The notes beneath the pieces are model-generated. The model saw nothing but the letters and a program-made list of their open reading frames with translations. It made no database searches and had not been told where the DNA came from. A program made the translations under genes and the position numbers. A stretch of 11,450 nt of DNA from Candidatus Izemoplasma sp. (GTDB lineage: Bacteria > Bacillota_I > Bacilli_A > Izemoplasmatales > Izemoplasmataceae). This document shows, in pieces, positions 7,890-11,450 of the stretch (position 1 is its first letter; the number at the start of each line of letters is the position of its first letter). Location of the stretch: positions 1-11,450 of the forward strand of contig SKJA01000085.1 of NCBI GenBank assembly GCA_007116105.1. Reading direction: 5' to 3'.

Positions 7890-8642
7890 CTATAAGTCTA
7901 ACGCTAACCAAATTAAGAACACCCAAAGACTATAGGGGATGTCCTCATCTAAAAAGAGTGTGGCTAAGCGTGGATCAATGTCACCACTTTCGGTCAGACT
8001 GGTTTTATCCAACGTGAACGTTAGTTCTGAAATGTCGATGGTGAGTTCTTCACCTAGGCTCATGGTTTCATCCTCTCCGGTGAATGCAAGTGCTCGAGAG
8101 ATGATGGTACTGATGAGTCGTTTAGGAATGGGGGTTCTACCTAACTTGGCAGTGTCGTAGGAAAGGATCAACGTTTCCGCCGAGTCGTCCACCTCAAACG
8201 TCAGCACTAAAAGTGTTGGTAAGGTCACTCCCACGACAGCTTCTGCTTGAATGTAAAGCGTAAAAGAGTCCTCTTCAAAGTGCGCCCAAATGGCAACGAT
8301 GCCACCCTCGAGTGACTGTTGACCAACGTCTTGATTAAAGCGAATGGCATAACGACAGCTCGAGTCCTCACACGCCCATCCAGGGGGTGCATAGGAAGCA
8401 TTCGAAGTGAGTCTTAGATTGTTAAAGATTAGATTATTAAAGGCGGCCTCCGATAGTCGAAGGGTTTCAATGCCACTCGTTTCTTTTGCTAAAATACGGC
8501 TTAGTTCATCTTCGATAATGATTTCTGGATCTTTGATTTCATAGACAATCTCCGGAACCTCAATGTTATGCTGAGTAAAAGCAAAGACCACCAGCACCGG
8601 GGGCATGGCCAAGAATAATAAAAGAATGAATAGTTTTCGCAT
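7890..8642 (-). CDS. Membrane-anchored extracytoplasmic protein, DUF2140 (YpmS)-like
   Basis: A 250-residue protein with one N-terminal hydrophobic segment (MRKLFILLLFLAMPPVLVVF, 1-20) and no lipobox, so an uncleaved anchor or a signal peptide is likely. The body has alternating beta strands and a pattern reminiscent of DUF2140/YpmS: LSEAAFNNLIFNNL (63-76), then strand pairs, then a KLGRTPIPKRLISTIISRAL helix segment (166-185). YpmS-type proteins are of unknown function and sit on the outer face of the membrane. C91 and C96 could form a small disulphide loop. The last 14 residues are hydrophobic (WVFLIWLAL), unusual for an exported domain and possibly a second membrane contact. The ATG follows AAGGAGG. 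It is first in an operon with the acetyltransferase. The family assignment is by eye and tentative. Confidence 0.7.
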   Translation of the reverse strand: MRKLFILLLFLAMPPVLVVFAFTQHNIEVPEIVYEIKDPEIIIEDELSRILAKETSGIETLRLSEAAFNNLIFNNLRLTSNASYAPPGWACEDSSCRYAIRFNQDVGQQSLEGGIVAIWAHFEEDSFTLYIQAEAVVGVTLPTLLVLTFEVDDSAETLILSYDTAKLGRTPIPKRLISTIISRALAFTGEDETMSLGEELTIDISELTFTLDKTSLTESGDIDPRLATLFLDEDIPYSLWVFLIWLALDL

Positions 8643-8665
8643 CGTGACACCTCCTTGTTGCTTGT

Positions 8666-8694
8666 ATTGTAGCCTTAAATGAGTTTGAACTCAA
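8666..8694 (-). promoter_or_regulatory. Promoter of the DUF2140-like/GNAT operon
   Basis: On the minus strand: TTGAGT (8689-8694), a 17-base spacer, and TACAAT (8666-8671). The predicted start is near 8659, just upstream of the ribosome site, giving a very short leader. An inverted repeat covers the -35 and the start of the spacer. Confidence 0.65.
8680..8693. repeat. Inverted repeat on a -35 box (candidate operator)
   Basis: TGAGTT, two bases, then AACTCA: a perfect 6-2-6 inverted repeat. It overlaps five of the six bases of the -35 element of the operon promoter and the adjoining spacer, the usual place for a repressor site. No regulator gene is visible nearby. Confidence 0.4.
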
Positions 8695-8869
8695 TCTATC
8701 TTTTGAACACTTGACCAAAACACACTGACTCTCTAGTAAAATGCACCCGAACTGTCACACACATCGCGGTACGTTTCGTCTTGAATATCGCCCATGTGAT
8801 TGACGCATTAAACGCTTCATAAGGGGCTTTCAATCTGTTTGGGTTAGACGAAAAACAACAAAGCTTTGC
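8695..8869. other. Divergent intergenic stretch with no gene recognised
   Basis: This lies between the two divergent promoters. No reading frame with a ribosome site is present; the longest frames are about 20 codons on either strand. A 10-base palindrome CAAAGCTTTG (8859-8868) lies one base upstream of the plus-strand -35 box. Otherwise I see no tRNA, repeat array or terminator. Confidence 0.5.
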
Positions 8870-8898
8870 TTGACAAAGTGTGGGTGGAAGTCTATGCT
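8870..8898 (+). promoter_or_regulatory. Promoter of the pilin-like gene
   Basis: A perfect TTGACA (8870-8875), a 17-base spacer and TATGCT (8893-8898, four of six consensus bases). Seven bases past the -10 is A8905, the first base of the long-range helix of the downstream leader, so the promoter and RNA fold agree on the transcript start. The palindrome CAAAGCTTTG sits immediately upstream. Confidence 0.75.
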
Positions 8899-8904
8899 TA
8901 AAGT

Positions 8905-9028
8905 AAGATTAAAAAGCCACGGTCAACAATGACTTCGGAAAGCTAAAGGGCCCCACCTAAGGGGTAGCCAGTTACAATCTTCATCTACCCTTGGTCTTTT
9001 AATTACGGGTTTAGGAGGTTGTTTTTTT
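8905..9028 (+). ncRNA. Structured 5' leader, candidate riboswitch controlling the pilin-like gene
   Basis: About 124 bases from the predicted start to the ATG. Seen in sequence: P1 pairs 8905-8910 (AAGATT) with 8976-8981 (AATCTT). P2 pairs 8917-8925 with 8930-8938 around ACAA, with a 2x2 internal loop. P3 pairs GCTA (8942-8945) and CCCC (8951-8954) with GGGGTAGC (8961-8968), leaving the loop ACCTAA. The loop side CCACCTAA (8953-8960) complements TTAGGAGG (9011-9018), the ribosome site, in seven of eight positions. An alternative helix pairs 8959-8967 with CTACCCTT (8985-8992) and nests inside that occlusion helix. The stretch from AAAGC (8939-8943) through GTAGCCAGTTAC (8964-8975) recalls c-di-GMP-I (GEMM) riboswitches, and GT-C-AAC (8922-8927) can pair with GTTAC as their P1 does; the GNRA-capped hairpin of that class is missing. 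A seven-T run fills the gap before the ATG. Class and ligand are unproven. Confidence 0.55.
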
Positions 9029-10033
9029 ATGCGCACACTTTCTCACAAAGGACTTTCCATGATTGAGCTTCTTGCGGTACTTGTGTTGTTAGGCGTCATC
9101 TCAGCGGTGGCCGTCATTAGTCTATCTACGCTTCTTGAAAATTCAAGAATCCGCGCGGACCAAGGCAATGTTACCACACTCAATCAAGCAACGCGTTTGT
9201 TTTTACTGAGCGATGAACAGGGTTTTAATGCTTGGCTTGCACTAGCAAGCACGGAAGAGAAAATCAATGCGTTGGTCGCTTATGGCTATTTATCAAGAGT
9301 CCCCACACTTCAACACAGTGACTCAAGTTTCGATTTCGACGGCGACTTATTGCGTTGGTGTTTTCAACGGTGTGACCCAATCGTGAGTGTCTTTAACTTC
9401 ATTCAACCGACCTTTGTGGTCGATGATTTCCCCATCAAACGCAATGAAAACTCGTTTGAACTGACAGAGGATGGTTTACTTGCTTCGCCTCCTGCGACCA
9501 ACGATAACATCATCTTCTTTCCTAATCCTCGCAACGCTTACACCCTTGTGGTCACGGGTCAAATATTCCCCCGAATATCCGGGAACATCTGGGGTGGTTT
9601 TGGTGTCTTGTTTGAAACAAGACTTAACAATCAAAACCCAGCTCAAGACACAGGCTACATTCTACAGCTCGATCGTCACGAAGGTCAGGTGCTCATTCGA
9701 CCAAGAACCAATGGGAATGAGGGCAATCCAATCTTACGGTATGATGTCACATTCAATGGTGGGATTCCTTCCTACACACTGAATACAGACAATCTTCGCA
9801 ACGATACGGTAAGAGCAAACCCCTGGTGGGAAGAACCACATACATTGCGTTTAACTGTCTCCGAACAGGATGGGAACAAAACACTGAGCCTTTGGATTGA
9901 TGAGGTGTTTGTTTTCTTATGGAGTATTCCCCAACCGATCCCTTTTGAAGACGCTGCCACCAATCATTCCGGTTTGAGGGTTTGGAACAATGTTCCGGTG
10001 TTGTTCACGTCATTCGACATTCATGACGAGTAA
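9029..10033 (+). CDS. Type IV pilin-like (pseudopilin) protein with concanavalin-like C-terminal domain
   Basis: A 334-residue secreted or pilus protein. The N-terminus is a textbook class III signal: a short basic leader ending at G8, then LSMIELLAVLVLLGVISAVAV, giving predicted prepilin-peptidase cleavage after G8 with Leu+1 and Glu+5. The long N-terminal helix continues to about 65. A pair C111/C115 (CFQRC) may form a disulphide. From about 140 the protein is beta-rich. GGFGVLFETRL (189-199), DTGYILQLDRHEGQVLIRP (207-225) and HTLRLTVSEQDGNKTLSLWID (271-291) give the pattern of a LamG/concanavalin-like sandwich, which suggests binding of a glycan or surface ligand; this is inference. It is larger than a major pilin, so a minor pilin or tip adhesin is likely. 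No peptidase, ATPase or platform gene is in the window. AGGAGG lies ten bases before the ATG, in the switchable leader. Confidence 0.85.
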   Translation: MRTLSHKGLSMIELLAVLVLLGVISAVAVISLSTLLENSRIRADQGNVTTLNQATRLFLLSDEQGFNAWLALASTEEKINALVAYGYLSRVPTLQHSDSSFDFDGDLLRWCFQRCDPIVSVFNFIQPTFVVDDFPIKRNENSFELTEDGLLASPPATNDNIIFFPNPRNAYTLVVTGQIFPRISGNIWGGFGVLFETRLNNQNPAQDTGYILQLDRHEGQVLIRPRTNGNEGNPILRYDVTFNGGIPSYTLNTDNLRNDTVRANPWWEEPHTLRLTVSEQDGNKTLSLWIDEVFVFLWSIPQPIPFEDAATNHSGLRVWNNVPVLFTSFDIHDE

Positions 10034-10160
10034 GATTCCTTATCTGTTCACTTTTTTTAAGTCCTTTGTTTCATCTTTTGAGAGTCAATTTAACGCTTGC
10101 GAATCCATGTAAATTAAAGGCATTTCATATCGTAAAGGTGTTTTTTCAAGGCTGATACGG

Positions 10161-10166
10161 TATAAT
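10161..10166 (+). promoter_or_regulatory. -10 element of the LtaS-like gene
   Basis: A perfect TATAAT about 40 bases before the GTG start. The -35 region at the right distance (around TGTTTT, 10138-10144) is poor, so the promoter may need an activator or be weak. The stretch between the pilin gene and this site (10034-10160) holds a seven-T run at 10053-10059 but no convincing terminator stem. Confidence 0.5.
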
Positions 10167-10206
10167 ATTAGCACTCAATCAAACCCAAGATAAAGGAGGG
10201 GACATC

Positions 10207-11450
10207 GTGCTACGTAAAACCTCGATGGTGTTTTTCTTAACCATCTCATTTCTGTTTTTAGAGTTGTTATTAAGTGTGTCTATTCTTCGCACGTTGTGGC
10301 CTCTATCCTCTATTCGCTTAGTGTTGTTCACCTTAAGCTATGCTTTAGGTATGGTGTTTATTTTAGCGTTTTTTCGTCAAAAAGGGAGCCGCACCCTACT
10401 GCTTGTCTTCCTTATTGCTTTCACGACACTGTTTTTAAGCTTAGATCTTTATTACCGCGTCATGGGGGACTTCTTCAGTCTAGTCCTCAGTGGTGATGCT
10501 TGGCGGGGTGTCACATTCATCTACCGCATTCGACTGCATTTAAGATGGCATCATCTGCTTTACTTCACACCGTTAACTGTGTGGTTATTGTTTAGACAAT
10601 ACCTATACATCAAACCCTATCAACATCGTCTGGCACCACTCTTGATGTTAGTTTTGACACTGGTCAGCTTTGTGGGCGCGTTGAGTTTTATCAATCAGAC
10701 ACCGCCGATTGAATCCGACAGCCCGTTTAACTTTAGTGAACTTGACATCTATGAAAAGTTGCCGAGTGCGTATCAGTTCATACATCATTACGGAGTCCTC
10801 ACCTACGTTCGACGGGATTTACAGTCCTTATGGAGCAACCGACAAGTCGATGCTTTAGAAACAATGGATGAAATCGAAGCTTTCCTTTCCTCACAGACGC
10901 ATGAAAGACACACCTATTCACGCATCTTTAGAAACATGAACCTTGTCTTCATCGTGGCTGAATCTTTGGATTATTATGCGATTGACGAAGACCTAATGCC
11001 TAACTTACATCGTCTGTACACTCAAGGCTGGCAGATGAACAATTTCCACGCACCTCATTACTACCGGAATACTGCAGACACTGAGTTTATGGTGCACACC
11101 GGGTTTTATCCTGATCGCCAAGTTCAACTGTCGATGCAAGCGTATGTCGACAATGCGTTCCCGATGACACTCCCCAGACTGTTTGAAGCTCGGGGTTACG
11201 ATACCTTTGCGTTTCATAATTATGTTGATTACTTTTATCCAAGACGTGAGTTTTTGACACAAACAGTCGGTTTTTCTAGTTATAAAGATGCGATCGACAT
11301 GGGCTTGATGAATGAAGAGGACGCACAAGCAGGGTCTCACCCCTGGCCAAGTGATTTCGACATGATGCAAGAAACACTTCCAGATTGGATTGAGAGTGAC
11401 CGCTTTTATGCGTATTATCTTACCGTCAGTGGGCATATGCCCTACCACGC
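10207..11450 (+). CDS. LtaS-like membrane phosphoglycerol transferase/sulfatase family enzyme, 3' end missing
   Basis: An open frame of 414 codons that runs off the right edge. It starts at GTG (10207), seven bases after GGAGG (10195-10199); the first in-frame ATG is six codons later and has no ribosome site. About five membrane helices (roughly 7-27, 36-56, 62-82, 115-131, 142-162) are followed by an outside-facing alkaline-phosphatase-superfamily domain. Motifs parallel LtaS: VFIVAESLD with metal-binding E252, and YYRNTADTEFMVHTGFYP with the nucleophile-type Thr T289, matching GKTSDSE of LtaS; then YYLTVSGHMPYH near the edge. The later Asp-His metal motif lies beyond the window. LtaS moves phosphoglycerol from phosphatidylglycerol to teichoic acid; related phosphoethanolamine or phosphoglycerol transferases share the fold, so the exact substrate is open. 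The linker 165-240 is typical in length. Confidence 0.85.
   Translation, partial: MLRKTSMVFFLTISFLFLELLLSVSILRTLWPLSSIRLVLFTLSYALGMVFILAFFRQKGSRTLLLVFLIAFTTLFLSLDLYYRVMGDFFSLVLSGDAWRGVTFIYRIRLHLRWHHLLYFTPLTVWLLFRQYLYIKPYQHRLAPLLMLVLTLVSFVGALSFINQTPPIESDSPFNFSELDIYEKLPSAYQFIHHYGVLTYVRRDLQSLWSNRQVDALETMDEIEAFLSSQTHERHTYSRIFRNMNLVFIVAESLDYYAIDEDLMPNLHRLYTQGWQMNNFHAPHYYRNTADTEFMVHTGFYPDRQVQLSMQAYVDNAFPMTLPRLFEARGYDTFAFHNYVDYFYPRREFLTQTVGFSSYKDAIDMGLMNEEDAQAGSHPWPSDFDMMQETLPDWIESDRFYAYYLTVSGHMPYH

Noticed and set aside
8733..8799. A roughly 20-codon minus-strand frame (MGDIQDETYRDVCDSSGAFY) in the divergent intergenic region
   Set aside because: It reads like protein, but it has no ribosome site, an in-frame stop just upstream and no recognisable family. 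It could be a gene remnant, but the evidence is too thin.
8905..9028. Cobalamin, TPP, fluoride, preQ1 or SAM riboswitch, or a small ribozyme, for the pilin leader
   Set aside because: I looked for the conserved boxes of these classes as I remember them and found none; only the c-di-GMP-I class gave partial similarity.
11005..11448. A 147-codon open frame on the minus strand at the right edge
   Set aside because: It lies opposite the strongly recognisable LtaS-like coding frame, has no family features, and is composed of an unlikely residue mix. It is a shadow frame.
1..11450. CRISPR arrays, tRNA or rRNA genes, insertion sequences, prophage or toxin-antitoxin pairs
   Set aside because: No spaced direct repeats, cloverleaf folds, transposase motifs or small two-gene toxin modules were seen on either strand.

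Overview
The window looks like a chromosomal stretch of a Gram-positive-type bacterium of the Bacillota / Mycoplasmatota lineages. The reasons are strong AGGAGG-type ribosome sites, sigma-A-like promoters, a lipoteichoic-acid-synthase-like protein, a YitT-family protein, and a membrane diguanylate cyclase without an outer-membrane context. UGA ends one gene (the acetyltransferase, 7335-7337), so the standard bacterial code is in use and a UGA=Trp mycoplasma is disfavoured. A free-living relative of Acholeplasma, Izemoplasma or Haloplasma would fit, but this is inference.

Layout. From 1 to 8642 everything reads on the minus strand. In transcription order (right to left) this is: a membrane-anchored DUF2140-like protein and a GNAT acetyltransferase (one operon); a YitT-family membrane protein; guaA and guaB (GMP synthesis from IMP, 17 bp apart); a membrane-bound diguanylate cyclase; a CPA2-type cation/proton antiporter; and the start of an unrecognised hydrophilic protein cut by the left edge. 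Three of these genes end inside hairpin terminators that contain their own stop codons. From 8870 to the right end transcription is on the plus strand: a type IV pilin-like protein behind a structured leader, then an LtaS-like alkaline-phosphatase-superfamily membrane enzyme that starts at GTG and is cut by the right edge.

The most interesting element is the 124-nt leader (8905-9028) of the pilin-like gene. A good promoter (TTGACA-17-TATGCT) would start transcription almost exactly on the first base of a long-range helix. That helix closes a three-way-junction-like fold, and its third hairpin presents a loop complementary to the pilin Shine-Dalgarno sequence. A second, mutually exclusive nested fold would bury the Shine-Dalgarno. 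Parts of the 3' half resemble the c-di-GMP-I (GEMM) riboswitch class, but the GNRA-capped hairpin of that class is not visible. It is therefore either a divergent member or a different switch. A diguanylate cyclase in the same window makes c-di-GMP a natural ligand to test, though that link is circumstantial.

The remaining genes are ordinary housekeeping or membrane functions. Points of note are a degenerate inhibitory site in the diguanylate cyclase, an LD pair instead of DD/ND in the antiporter, a concanavalin-like domain on the pilin scaffold, and an inverted repeat on the promoter of the DUF2140-like/GNAT operon.
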